Source: a virus
Reading direction: 5' to 3' (one strand)
IMG/VR virus record: IMGVR_UViG_3300024239_000176
Coordinates: 1-57,494 of that record
DNA length: 57,494 nucleotides
Position 1 is the first letter of the stretch. Every line of letters begins with the position of its first letter. This document shows positions 50,101 to 56,986 of this stretch, piece by piece. Under the pieces are notes generated by a model. The model ran no database searches, was not told where the DNA came from, and was given only the letters and a program-made list of their open reading frames with translations. The translations under genes and the position numbers were made by a program.

Positions 50101-51410
50101 AAGTCATTCACTTTACCTACAGCGGTAGCACCACCAGCTAACATACCACCAGCACCAAAACCTGCTACACCATTAGCGAAGATTTCAGCACCATCCATTT
50201 TGTCGATGTCTTGCTTACCTGAGTATTCGTTAATAGCCTGCTCAGTAGCTTCTGTAATTCCTTCTTTCGTTGCAGTAGCAGCAATCCCCAAGGCAGTGTC
50301 TACCAGCTCCTGAGTGACCTTTTTAGCCCCTTCCTTGAGGCTACCTTGAGCAACGTCTTCGGCCACTTCACCAGCAACTTTAGTTGCATTGCCACCGATG
50401 GAGTTGACTACTGCCCTACCCAGTAAACGGTCAGCATAAGTACCCACTGCACCAGCCAGCATAGAACCACTAACCATGATTGCACGGTCAGTACCCAAAG
50501 GCATCTTTTTGTACTCCCGTCTGTACATGTCTTCTGCATCACGGATATACGAAGTTCCATAAGCAGCAGCACTTAACGGAGCACTAATAGCAGCCATAAC
50601 AGCAGTTGGAATAGCTTCAGCAGCTAATTGGGCAGTGCCTGAAGGATTAGTGAATAAGGTAACCAAAGCATCTGCGCCCATCTTATCAGCAGCAGATACC
50701 ATTTTACCAATACCCGCTAAATCACCTTTTCTGAGTTCTTCAAATCCCTGAACAACATCTTTTTTATTTTCTTCGTAGGTCTTCTTAGCATCAGCCATAA
50801 CCTCATTTTTCTTGAGGTCATTGGCATATCTTGAAAAAGCATCGTATACGTAAGTACGTGATACTTGAGCATTCTTCTCACCTTCAAAGAAAGCATCTAA
50901 TGTCTGAGCTTTAGAAGGGGCATCATGGGTAGTCATGTAAGTACCCACACCACGGGTCTTACCAATGTTGGGTTTAGTCAAGGCTTTCTCTGCTTCGGTA
51001 TAATCTTCAAGCAGATTCATACCAGCAGCTTCTTGCACTTGCTTATTTTTCAGTGACCAATAATTATCAATATCCTCTTGGGTAATATTGGCACTGGCTA
51101 ATTCGTTTTCACGCCATAGCTTAGCAGGAGCTTGAATCACATCTCCTAAAACGGAAACGGTTTTAGCTCCTGCACTGATAGCTAAGTTAGTGAGTTGGCC
51201 TGTGAAAGTGCTTAAATCCGTATCAGATACAACCGCATTGGGAGACTCTGCCCTATCCCTAACACGGGCAGTTTGTGCGTCTAAATAAGACTTGCGAATA
51301 TCTGCAATAACCGCAAGGTCTTTATTACTGGCCTCTACTGCCGCAGCTAACTTTTGTTCAGCGGGACTTAGAATTTCATCATAAGCTGTATCTAAAGGGG
51401 TTTTAGCCAT
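41106..51410 (-). CDS. virion-encapsidated RNA polymerase (N4 gp50-like)
   Basis: This 3434-residue protein is packaged in the capsid, enters the cell with the DNA and transcribes early genes. The T7-type motifs are in the middle: a DxxGR-like segment YRIGKQLR (1322-1329), motif A LELDGVTNG with Asp1466, motif B R1575-xxx-K1579 and Tyr1587, and motif C FDARL with Asp1833. Motif spacing fits the N4 mini-vRNAP, whose equivalents as I recall them lie near 1556, 1667 and 1948. Residues about 817-910 are a Glu/Pro/Ala-rich linker with repeated EEQ/QEQ words. Residues 2150-2154 read HEAIH, a zincin-like motif. The remainder is helical and should serve encapsidation and ejection. The start has AAGGTAATCAGATA. 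Confidence 0.95.
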   Translation of the reverse strand: MAKTPLDTAYDEILSPAEQKLAAAVEASNKDLAVIADIRKSYLDAQTARVRDRAESPNAVVSDTDLSTFTGQLTNLAISAGAKTVSVLGDVIQAPAKLWRENELASANITQEDIDNYWSLKNKQVQEAAGMNLLEDYTEAEKALTKPNIGKTRGVGTYMTTHDAPSKAQTLDAFFEGEKNAQVSRTYVYDAFSRYANDLKKNEVMADAKKTYEENKKDVVQGFEELRKGDLAGIGKMVSAADKMGADALVTLFTNPSGTAQLAAEAIPTAVMAAISAPLSAAAYGTSYIRDAEDMYRREYKKMPLGTDRAIMVSGSMLAGAVGTYADRLLGRAVVNSIGGNATKVAGEVAEDVAQGSLKEGAKKVTQELVDTALGIAATATKEGITEATEQAINEYSGKQDIDKMDGAEIFANGVAGFGAGGMLAGGATAVGKVNDFAKSAKASIVAKEATKTVLAADAKADEATSEQGVVNPEVRKGADLSSSLGIAKVIRNARTVLEKDETDQGTREDTILFAKHALSSIDNRLDATAEKLLDVEDMSKVEGISEDAKELLNSTKNELLKEQKRLQKIKDENAEKITAEYDALVSNPEVYEAAKSRLTAEKLDELADMDTQAVPLDEESDTTETDTTPTVDNTLDKDAALLAASSLVTDKVTPEDLEAAANSSKISPQRATQLKETAILNRLIDVAKSSAMVAKDIIEGGEGFVGIKQYQQRITEHLNSGSLRTAARDLTSLGKFAAHHEAKAKAYEAALVQAQNAPKGTRIEVAGFRTLPTKANPKGNPVTLDANAGKLVNSVRQEADLVKSAFTSLANQVTAFMPKQNTAKPETAPTETAPKAEAPKTEAPKAEPVVQETVNKTEPEAKPEEKTSEPETVSEPTASVQEQTVQEQVAEEQAVEEQVTEEQEDTSPNPITKSVNQGSRAGLKPKHLVNEADAQHLMTNPVTLFKRIKRGVLWAINYRDTNAVMEALNRELTPSESLLLDKLPVFMGGFEARLRSLLPSPETVLSKRGWQSVSAPLHAFTLEDGTFSKEFTEAMAISALEYLESNSLSLMGDNTTSIATLLGLDTKDFVPTREQYEALGNAGSPYADVAQKLGAIALKNMGMKKDSSKPQNIMNNMEYDLGRAIIGALNGTTRENGILTVTSYKISDLVALGGDYTIDPKNPHATIESIAFNPKVVASFLGVKDVSSIFGGTNGLLTTLTSNKAELPKAEIGTKTQKVSNFIRRSKGQKAPKEFVEGLQKDANVPNYLDLNMHTLFNELGKNWFAYMLGTRDASKAILGKRPSIEGKNKTAEVDITRYEMFLARMQETAGNLTAPFFYNYRIGKQLRASAIGSDINFQTSKFHRYMTAMEPSEIDMVNDTNQSFTLFKLGVAQGLGFGVDKKTIQASLAFYDSVLADPVFMNGVYAIKEILSGTPATDGHRQAILDAVEKGEEATHSLKSLTGLAEMLMATEGKFNTTVTLELDGVTNGVANAHIQMGLAMQNGKLTETSRIRLAQSGFFLDGTETYNEWINRAGNMDMYQSTAVAANVAEQVWIEDSANQDMLGTLATFKKYTGELVKETIEGDLAATSEGRNFVKNPITTTVYASGAKSRSDKMADKVMDNLLDAVEKAVLANDVQALNELKQDISTLAGMRIIFPRNMMEFEFNSFIAKGIKYSFSKSLGAIVNEAISNEYAKQLDNTALVTETSNVIFDMFNALYQTKIKEKLAELRSAGKLSTYAYLSEDQLDEIKNSLLHTMPVFNSFYGNISNGVMTAKYSGTSNVSNADKDVKAAFHLGSALGHRGSNYSYTDGYEAPAAGTMAILNIAFGDATTMARAAYKSDEPLGLNVFDARLTRIANVANTATALNESAYEAVTYHNLLGTVSKRLQEATKEFMQSGVSKTYSPEINALAHKVLVAHYSDGLSLINGKAHYKNSDGKPIALEDAEVAQSFTPDMLVRYIDNLNARMTAAHKQSQEAKQVLYKSLSVNQFSSVTGGAKFANGKKQDVRDFTMEEAANAQASLETRIIETVMDSTEPLTGDIDQTLANLEAVLPPVQAETPSVATVEPKLEAIIAGRTEFPLADILNNLKDLTDIRTAKAMRELLSNLRGSNIQVRILGANEQKVIATSLGEMSTESLYGYWEPNEKVIYLQGTHSPNSGVAIETLLHEAIHAALDSRLTSIEKQLTQGVNGGHTVKELSAYKHIEQMRAKAKEFLDADSTANIKEFIAWGLSNAKNRGLLSKQPTRIRAFVKAIVTQLKLMLGLKTQDSNMLLDLLADAMVIGKAGTEVRSSLDNTIASSPQVAHDATRYMDLNQIYDHIAKSNTNTITASHDAHLREVLNKAVIKAINPTLLVIPDNAKTLSSQDAALLHALDPEIRKDFGLLTALNFRVSDQELMVYATYSTIIGSALNDFGWNTREIRRMYAHAKKNLSWRDFIGQDSVLDTEADRARSESEARARYNAVFANTQTNDYLRNFMALAATNEAFRERLATLTTPPAVSKAIRGETVRDTLKNIIEAILNFLNDLAITRSHEPTVLAKLDKLAKNIRHREIKEKNKLQSKIIKSAKFASKVLNTVNEFSRIKIDKAFDKMKKKVSKRRILNAAVTLSSVVLSERRASEFAFGLDTIQNFMTTGREGFVSALWTDLKGTDDSNIRIHSLLATKNKLIDQETVNVKTNTSELVKSLFGKELTDKESVAATKVLIAPDLSSLLTNGYSFAQIANFLNNPLAVKNEATRLQVAIRQQAPKGTDEYFINQAKNTAHMMIRGYQKYRGHVMSNAATIVTLFGTGEPNPNASMQVRTMVDSLITLEALQLVDPVQLQMMSNLYKREAARKGENGVESLLAMHNVVKDKVLKNTFLGNEFNYVKGHTTDITDPYMSIQIAPKSMENELLMQNYERVGEPLVKDKHDPVAEPMYMYVSNYGGEATYLQGAMSLASKGARGMSVLDANNQAGNALPIYKQKDLINKIRRGKAIDNQKLFMPNPPLADNELVPTFDSKGQVIDYRYIMKQEVKDTLLRRDNRVDQVFGAMSASATVKKNTVIVNSALMKALYDQYSHDRKNNNVRGYLLVEPNAKDKQLAEIWNLMPQEAQKEATALFGREGVYVRKDVINAAFGYRKWTIANLWNPNNDYPEVVKNALNQLITSIYGKALAKFLMMGERGLQEIVKEAKDIIVIKSVVVLASNFMSNTVQLFLLHDVNPIKAVSDQITAITAAQEYNKNAKEIFFLQAKVDANIATSAMRLKLHQLLQDQARNPVKGLIDAGMLQTIVDDASAQEDLYSFKHGLIGKLEEVTSAIPDGVKEAFKQVTFQQGSIAYDFLRRATQFSDFAARYALYTHQVNNEGVSHDKAIQNIMDAFVNYDLPPHKAMQYTNDMGITWFFKYFIRMQKVIVKSFRKNPAKVLSLSVGADMLGINIPTPLDAFAPFVDVNRKIGLIDGFSMAANALPLAKVF

Positions 51411-51422
51411 TATCTGATTACC

Positions 51423-52700
51423 TTAAAGGGATTTCTTAGGTTTAAGAGATTCTTTATAAGCCTGCTCTGCTCTAAGTACCCTAGCGAGTTCCTGTGAATG
51501 AGCATTAGCAATAACTGCTTTTACCTTATTTTCCTCTCTCTCTTTCTGCAACACATTAAGCCTGTAATCACTATAGATTTCAAGGTTAGTCTTAATATCC
51601 TTAACAAACTTTTCCCGTTGTTTGCTTTTTAAATCCCCTTTACCCCAATCAGAGAAATACCAATCATCACTAATTTCACCGATGGATTTCAAACTCTGGT
51701 CAACTACCCATTTAGGCATATTGCTCATAGTGTAACTTTTTTGCTTTTTAACCAGTTCACCATTAACCATTTCACCTACATCAACAGTGAAAACATTTTT
51801 ATCCCCATTATGAATAATCTTATCTTCTAAGCGTCTTTGGACTTCAGCTACGTCAACTTTAGAGGAATCAAGAGTTTTCACGTAATCAGAAATAGCATCT
51901 ACCGCAGTACCTTTTTCTACTACAGCATCCAAGTCAACATTGGTAGGATACTTTTTAGCTATCTTTTCCATTTCACTTTGTGCAGTAGCCAAAGTACTCT
52001 GAATTTCGAGTACCTTTTCAGGCTCATACTTATTAACAAAATCAGCCATTTTTTGCTGTTCTTGGTTGTATTGAGTGAAGGCTTGATTAGATGCATCCCA
52101 TTGGTGTTTTTGCTGGCTATTTTGGAAATTAATAGCAGACCGAGTACGGTTAACCTCAGCATCTTTCAAATCAAGTAAATTTTGCTTAGCCTTGGCTTCA
52201 GCTTGGCGTACTGCAAGAATACCCGCCTCTGATAAACCGCTGTTATCTAAATCAGCAGTAATGCTATTAATCTCATCCAAAGAACCAGCATCAATTAATT
52301 CACTAAATTTCTTATCCAACAAAGGAGTATCCTTACGTTTGGTTAAGTTAGTGTCATATTCATAACGGGTGTTTTCATCCGTCATGATTTGGTTATCCCT
52401 TTCCATAAGGGCATTTCTTACTTTGGTTACATCCACACCCTTATTACCAAATTCTTGGTTAAGGGCATCTAATCCATAAGCATTACTACTCAATGCACTT
52501 TCCACATCAGCCACGGAGTTCATAGCGTAGATGCGGTCTAGTACCGTTTGAGTATTCTCTTTTTGAATTTCGTCTTCCCTGTCCAAAGCCAAAGAAGAGA
52601 GGGCATCTAACCCTTGAGTTATTTGCCTACCTGCGGTAACTCCCAAAGCATTGGCACTAGCCATGTTAGGAGCATCTACGTTACGCCATGTAATAGCCAT
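51423..52700 (-). CDS. internal virion protein (N4 gp51-like)
   Basis: This 425-residue protein is encoded just upstream of the vRNAP gene, where N4 has gp51. The opening MAITWRNVDAPN is typical of internal or ejection proteins of podoviruses. The remainder is almost wholly helical and rich in Lys, Asp, Glu and Gln, with a long coiled region (about residues 140-260). It probably travels with the vRNAP and helps DNA entry. Ribosome binding site AGGGGATTAAGC. Confidence 0.75.
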   Translation of the reverse strand: MAITWRNVDAPNMASANALGVTAGRQITQGLDALSSLALDREDEIQKENTQTVLDRIYAMNSVADVESALSSNAYGLDALNQEFGNKGVDVTKVRNALMERDNQIMTDENTRYEYDTNLTKRKDTPLLDKKFSELIDAGSLDEINSITADLDNSGLSEAGILAVRQAEAKAKQNLLDLKDAEVNRTRSAINFQNSQQKHQWDASNQAFTQYNQEQQKMADFVNKYEPEKVLEIQSTLATAQSEMEKIAKKYPTNVDLDAVVEKGTAVDAISDYVKTLDSSKVDVAEVQRRLEDKIIHNGDKNVFTVDVGEMVNGELVKKQKSYTMSNMPKWVVDQSLKSIGEISDDWYFSDWGKGDLKSKQREKFVKDIKTNLEIYSDYRLNVLQKEREENKVKAVIANAHSQELARVLRAEQAYKESLKPKKSL

Positions 52701-52717
52701 GCTTAATCCCCTATCTA

Positions 52718-53221
52718 TTAACCTTTAGATACCGCAGCAGCACTTTCCCTGCGTCTGGCTGCTTCTTTCCTATCTTCTAGTTGTTGGTTGTAGTTCATCC
52801 AGAATGCTTCTTTCTGAAATGCTGCTTGGTCTTTGGCTTCATTCAATTGCTGGAAACCAAGGACAGTACCGCCAATAGCTGAAAGACCTTGTAAGCCTTT
52901 ACCAATGGTGCCAAACATCTCAGCATTCTTCCAGAAAGAGGGTTGCTGTTGTTGTGTATTAAACATCGACATACCTTGAACAGCAGGCACATTACTGAAA
53001 TTGCCCATACCCCCACCATTTTGCTGATTAAAGGCCATCATCAAAGCTTCAGGTGTCAGCATATTAGCTGCACCCCAAAAGTCTGCTGTAGGCGCTACAG
53101 GGGCTGTAGGCATGGTGTATGAGGTATTGCCCCATAGGCTGTTATTGGAACTATTGCCCACTGCCGCATTGGTATTAGGCATCATAGAAGGCATACTCCA
53201 AAGAGAGTTGTTAACTGTCAT
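52718..53221 (-). CDS. internal virion protein (N4 gp52-like)
   Basis: This 167-residue protein has a low-complexity Asn/Gln/Met/Gly-rich N-terminus (residues 1-100). The C-terminal helical segment (LQGLSAIGGTVLGF, then KDQAAFQKEAFWMNYNQQLEDRK) is common to small tail or internal proteins of podoviruses and N4-like phages. A short hydrophobic Gly-rich stretch precedes the final helix and could insert in the host membrane during ejection. Ribosome binding site GTAAGGAGTCGAT. Confidence 0.68.
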   Translation of the reverse strand: MTVNNSLWSMPSMMPNTNAAVGNSSNNSLWGNTSYTMPTAPVAPTADFWGAANMLTPEALMMAFNQQNGGGMGNFSNVPAVQGMSMFNTQQQQPSFWKNAEMFGTIGKGLQGLSAIGGTVLGFQQLNEAKDQAAFQKEAFWMNYNQQLEDRKEAARRRESAAAVSKG

Positions 53222-53230
53222 ATCGACTCC

Positions 53231-55360
53231 TTACATTACTTGTGTTCTGATTTCATTCGAAGGCATATCCAAAGTGAGGATACGTTCTACGAATGTTGAA
53301 GGTGTTTCCAAAGCAAGCACCCCTATATTATCATCATAGGTAGTCCTGTTTATAAATTCTTCAGCAGTTTCATAAACACCCATTGAAGTATCCACAATAC
53401 CCATAGTATAGGGATTTAATACCCCACTGTCTTTCAACTCCTCAAGTTCATCCATGAGCTGCTTACCATATTCGATAAATTCATCCATATCAGAGTAAAC
53501 CCCTGATATTTCATCTCCGATATAGTTCTGTAAAGAATTCTGCATAGAGTTGGTTATCTGCAATAAATCTACCGCAGTAGGTAATCTGAATCCCCCTATA
53601 TCTTTGAAAGAAACATTAGTATTTGTCATGGCTACAGCACTGGCAATAAGTACTACTACCATAGCCAGTTCTAGGCCAATAACGTTAATCAAAAAGTCCA
53701 TGGCAATATTCACAGCAGCACCAATAGCAATGGTTTGCACAATGAGCATAACCACTTGAGCTACCGTAGTAGTAGACATCAAAGCAGCAGCAAATTGCCC
53801 CATACCATAAGCAGTCAGAACCAAGGAAATCACCATGATGATTCCTCGGAATAGCCCTGTTTGATACCACTTCAATTTCTTTTTGACCATGCTATGAAAG
53901 ACAATTCGAATAGAGTAATAAAGCACTCCATTTGCCTTTAAATTACTCATGCCTTCGCACACATCAATATTTAGAGGAATGATAAAATTATTTTTCTCCT
54001 CGTCATCATCATGAATAGCATCATTAAGCGTAGTCTTAATGAACTTACCCCTGCCTTGGGCAGTCACAAAGGATTCATGAATTAGACCATATACTTTGAC
54101 TGTCTGCACAAATCTAGGGGTTATTTGGCACCTGATAGTATATTCAGACATTTCGTAGTAAGTGTTCTCATCGAGGGCAATACTCGAACCTGTAGAGACT
54201 ACCCTTTCAAATCCACCAAGTTTACCGTCAGCCACCACCCCTTCATCAATACTCGTAGTGATATAGTTATAATAGACTGAAGCATCATAGTGACTATCTT
54301 TAATTCTCACTATGTTAGTCGGTGGTAGTTCGGTACTATAATAATTATTCGAGTAGTTATGTAGCCAGTAATAGAATTCCTGTTCAGTAACTTCTGACCT
54401 GTCATAAAGGTAGAGGAAGTAATTAAACAAGTACTCTAAAACATAATCATTGGTATCTTTAATATTAACTCCAACAGTCACGTAAGCATGTTGCACATCG
54501 TTAATATCAGGTGACTCATGCACAGCATCTGATAGGGCATTTATATCAATACCAAAAAATTTCAGTGTTCTTTTACTGGTTAGGTATAACTCAGTATCCC
54601 GTAAGTTTTCAGCAGTCATATTTACCTTGTCTTCCCTAATGGGTACAACAGGGTAATACTGACTTTCCTCTACCAAAACATCAGGCAGAGTTAATACAGG
54701 GTATTGGTTAGACCGTTCATCATAGAACCAAAATTCCATTCCCCCACTGATTTCAGCATACTTATCTAAAGGGTAATAGCAGACATGGTAATAACGACTG
54801 TCCAATACCACAGGAGAAGCCAAAGTAATGGTTTCCTTAAACCCTTCTACATATTCCCCAAACATATTAAGATGCTCGTAGGCTAGTTCTATCTGGGTAG
54901 GGGAAAGGAAGTCAGCCCAAGCTACTTTCACTGTTACCCCAGCAGCTACCGTATAAGGAGGGGCAGAGACTATGTTAGTGCTAACATCATAGCCACGGTT
55001 AGCAGTGAGAAAGGGGAAGGCAAAGCGTAGAGGGTCAGCAGTATCAATAACGTTTTTATAGATGAGCACGTTAAAGCCTAGCAGGCTTCGTAGAAGCACT
55101 CTAACGAGGTCATTCTTAGGTTGTTGATAGTTGGTTACCCCTTCAGGTAAACCCCTCGTATAATGCGTTTTAGCGTATCTGCGTAATTGCTTACCTTTCA
55201 TATGGAGGCTATCCATATAATTGGCAATGAGGTCATTGGCTATATCACGGTTATTCACCACTGATAATTTAACAGAGTCCCCAACGAGGTTTGGAGTCTC
55301 ATCCATAATCAACGTAGTGGCAGAACCAAAGTAATATTTAGTTCGACTGAAGATACTCAT
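53231..55360 (-). CDS. large virion protein with hydrophobic segments
   Basis: This 709-residue protein lies in the gp51-gp55 block of N4-like structural genes. Residues 1 to about 500 form a soluble, aromatic-rich region. Residues about 500-590 contain three or four hydrophobic segments (LFRGIIMVISLVLTAYG, VVMLIVQTIAIGA, LELAMVVVLIASAVAM). The end is helical and acidic. The hydrophobic part could span the host inner membrane during DNA ejection, or be buried in the particle. The ribosome binding site is weak (CAGGCATTTGAT). The gene lies just downstream of a strong terminator, so it may have its own promoter or rely on read-through. Confidence 0.65.
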   Translation of the reverse strand: MSIFSRTKYYFGSATTLIMDETPNLVGDSVKLSVVNNRDIANDLIANYMDSLHMKGKQLRRYAKTHYTRGLPEGVTNYQQPKNDLVRVLLRSLLGFNVLIYKNVIDTADPLRFAFPFLTANRGYDVSTNIVSAPPYTVAAGVTVKVAWADFLSPTQIELAYEHLNMFGEYVEGFKETITLASPVVLDSRYYHVCYYPLDKYAEISGGMEFWFYDERSNQYPVLTLPDVLVEESQYYPVVPIREDKVNMTAENLRDTELYLTSKRTLKFFGIDINALSDAVHESPDINDVQHAYVTVGVNIKDTNDYVLEYLFNYFLYLYDRSEVTEQEFYYWLHNYSNNYYSTELPPTNIVRIKDSHYDASVYYNYITTSIDEGVVADGKLGGFERVVSTGSSIALDENTYYEMSEYTIRCQITPRFVQTVKVYGLIHESFVTAQGRGKFIKTTLNDAIHDDDEEKNNFIIPLNIDVCEGMSNLKANGVLYYSIRIVFHSMVKKKLKWYQTGLFRGIIMVISLVLTAYGMGQFAAALMSTTTVAQVVMLIVQTIAIGAAVNIAMDFLINVIGLELAMVVVLIASAVAMTNTNVSFKDIGGFRLPTAVDLLQITNSMQNSLQNYIGDEISGVYSDMDEFIEYGKQLMDELEELKDSGVLNPYTMGIVDTSMGVYETAEEFINRTTYDDNIGVLALETPSTFVERILTLDMPSNEIRTQVM

Positions 55361-55376
55361 ATCAAATGCCTGAAAT

Positions 55377-55407
55377 AAAAAAGAGTCTACTATAAAGACT
55401 CTTTTTT
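55377..55407 (-). terminator. symmetric (bidirectional) terminator
   Basis: A 12-bp perfect stem (AAAAAAGAGTCT with AGACTCTTTTTT) and 7-base loop lie between two leftward virion genes. The A and T flanks allow termination on both strands. Confidence 0.85.
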
Positions 55408-55428
55408 CACTAGACCGATTACTGAGTA

Positions 55429-56250
55429 TTAACTAAAGGGGGCAACTCCAATACCAATCTTGGCAACGTTCAGCACCTTATTGATTTCTGAATCTGACAA
55501 ACCGTTAGTATCCACATTGGCACCATCGGTAGTTTGTCTTACTGTCCATGTATCGACCAGAATTTTAGCCAGCTTCTGTTCTGCGTTCCTGTCAAAACCT
55601 TCAGCTTGCTTATCAAATAACAGCATCTGCTTGCCGAGTACACCCTGTACTGTAGATGAAGTACCTAAAGTTTGGGCTTTCTCAGTTTCAATCTTTTGTT
55701 GCAATAACTCATTTTCAACATCGATTTTAGTAATGTTTTTATTAATCAAAAGGTCTTGGCTCTTGGCATTAATGATACTCTGCTCAACAGCTTTAACATC
55801 AGCTTTGATTTTTAAAATCTGTTCAGTAGCTACCTCAACGTCCTTCATAGCATTGGTAACTTGCTGTGTTGTTAAACGGGTTTGTTGCACTACTTGGGCA
55901 ACCTGCTCTTGCATCAAGCGGATTTGTTGCTCGGATACTAAAACATCAGCATCCATCTTGCGTATCTGAGCAGCAACCAATTCACTATTTTTCTCAATAT
56001 TTTTAATCTGGGCATCGACTAAAGCAGTTTGCTTCTTAGTCAGTTCAGACTGTAAAACATATTGAGTAGCTTGGGCAAGAACGGCAGTGATAGAACCAAG
56101 GTATACTTGGGTATAGTCTGCACCCGTAATGCGTGATGACTTATGCTCTTTTTCTAAGTGAGCAGCAACAGCACGCATCAAACAATCGAATGCACCATTA
56201 CCGTCCACTGACCCTTTGGTTAATTCCTCGATAGTGTTATTCACTGCCAT
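55429..56250 (-). CDS. coiled-coil virion protein (N4 gp54-region)
   Basis: This 273-residue protein has a short folded start (GSVDGNGAFDCLMRAVAAH, then DYTQVYLGSITAVLAQ). A very long coiled coil (about residues 70-205) with repeated QI-type heptads (VAAQIRKMDADVLVSEQQI) follows. The pattern GSVDGxGxFD with TDYxxVYLG is common to N4-like and other podoviral structural proteins. It lies two genes downstream of the capsid gene and is separated by a terminator from the following gene. A tail-tube or internal core role is likely. Ribosome binding site AAGGGGTAGACC. Confidence 0.7.
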   Translation of the reverse strand: MAVNNTIEELTKGSVDGNGAFDCLMRAVAAHLEKEHKSSRITGADYTQVYLGSITAVLAQATQYVLQSELTKKQTALVDAQIKNIEKNSELVAAQIRKMDADVLVSEQQIRLMQEQVAQVVQQTRLTTQQVTNAMKDVEVATEQILKIKADVKAVEQSIINAKSQDLLINKNITKIDVENELLQQKIETEKAQTLGTSSTVQGVLGKQMLLFDKQAEGFDRNAEQKLAKILVDTWTVRQTTDGANVDTNGLSDSEINKVLNVAKIGIGVAPFS

Positions 56251-56260
56251 GGTCTACCCC

Positions 56261-56896
56261 TTAAACGCCTTTCTTAGCAGCCTGTACTTGAGCCAATTCT
56301 TTCAGCTCTTCAGGTGATAGGTTAGGCAGCACTTCAATGGCGAACTCATTGAATAAAGCTGCTTCTTGCGTCTTTTGCCCGTTGTTGTGTGTGACGGTAC
56401 GGAAACCCTGATACTTACGAGATTTCATCTCTTGATACAGGATGTTGGGCAAGTGATAACCATCAGGATGCGCAGAAGCAACAAAGGGAACGAACTTTTT
56501 AACTGTGCCTAACAGCTTATTACCCACGGAGATAATTTCACCCTGAATATCACGCTTGGCAGGGTTCATACACACAATGCGTACCCGAACTAAGCGCATA
56601 GCATCATCAATAACTTGCTGCTCTTTCTCTTGTTTGGTTAACGCTTTAGGGGCAGAAGTTGGAGTACTGCCTTCAGGGGTTTCTTCGGTTGTGCCATTAA
56701 TTGCATCGTTAACCAATTTACGCATGGTTTCTAACGAAGGATTACCACGCACGGTAATTTTTAATAGGCGTGCTCTGGCTTTTAATGCAGCCATTTCATC
56801 TTCAGGGGTATAAGTAGGAGCTGTTTCAGCAGCTTCTAAAGAGGCATCTTCTAACTGGTCTTGAGTGGTTTCGGTATCTGGATTGTTTTCAAACAT
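56261..56896 (-). CDS. virion-associated protein (N4 gp55 position)
   Basis: The start is set at ATG 56896, eight bases after AAAAGGA; the ATG at 56902 is too close to it. The 211-residue protein has an acidic N-terminus, a SAP-like helical region (ALKARARLLKITVRGNPSLETMRK is the pattern, about residues 38-62), a Thr/Pro/Ser linker, and a C-terminal domain with VRIVCMNPAKRDIQGE and KKFVPFVASAH. It is conserved in position in N4-like phages next to the capsid gene and may be a scaffold or head-completion protein; the function is not known. Confidence 0.65.
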   Translation of the reverse strand: MFENNPDTETTQDQLEDASLEAAETAPTYTPEDEMAALKARARLLKITVRGNPSLETMRKLVNDAINGTTEETPEGSTPTSAPKALTKQEKEQQVIDDAMRLVRVRIVCMNPAKRDIQGEIISVGNKLLGTVKKFVPFVASAHPDGYHLPNILYQEMKSRKYQGFRTVTHNNGQKTQEAALFNEFAIEVLPNLSPEELKELAQVQAAKKGV

Positions 56897-56949
56897 TTTC
56901 ATTTCCTTTTAATGGGTGGAACCATATGACTAAATTGAGCTAATAAAAT

Positions 56950-56971
56950 AGGAGCCTATTTCTAGGCTCCT
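56950..56971 (-). terminator. terminator after major capsid gene
   Basis: A 9-bp perfect stem (AGGAGCCTA with TAGGCTCCT) and 4-base loop; on the minus strand TATTTTATT follows. It separates the capsid gene from the next leftward gene and would shape relative expression. Confidence 0.8.
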
Positions 56972-56986
56972 TCATACTATCAGGGA

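Noticed and set aside
41116-50313. Rightward open frames opposite the vRNAP gene (for example 42871-43158, 49582-50313)
   Set aside because: They are shadows of a 3434-codon gene with conserved motifs; none has a convincing start signal or domain.
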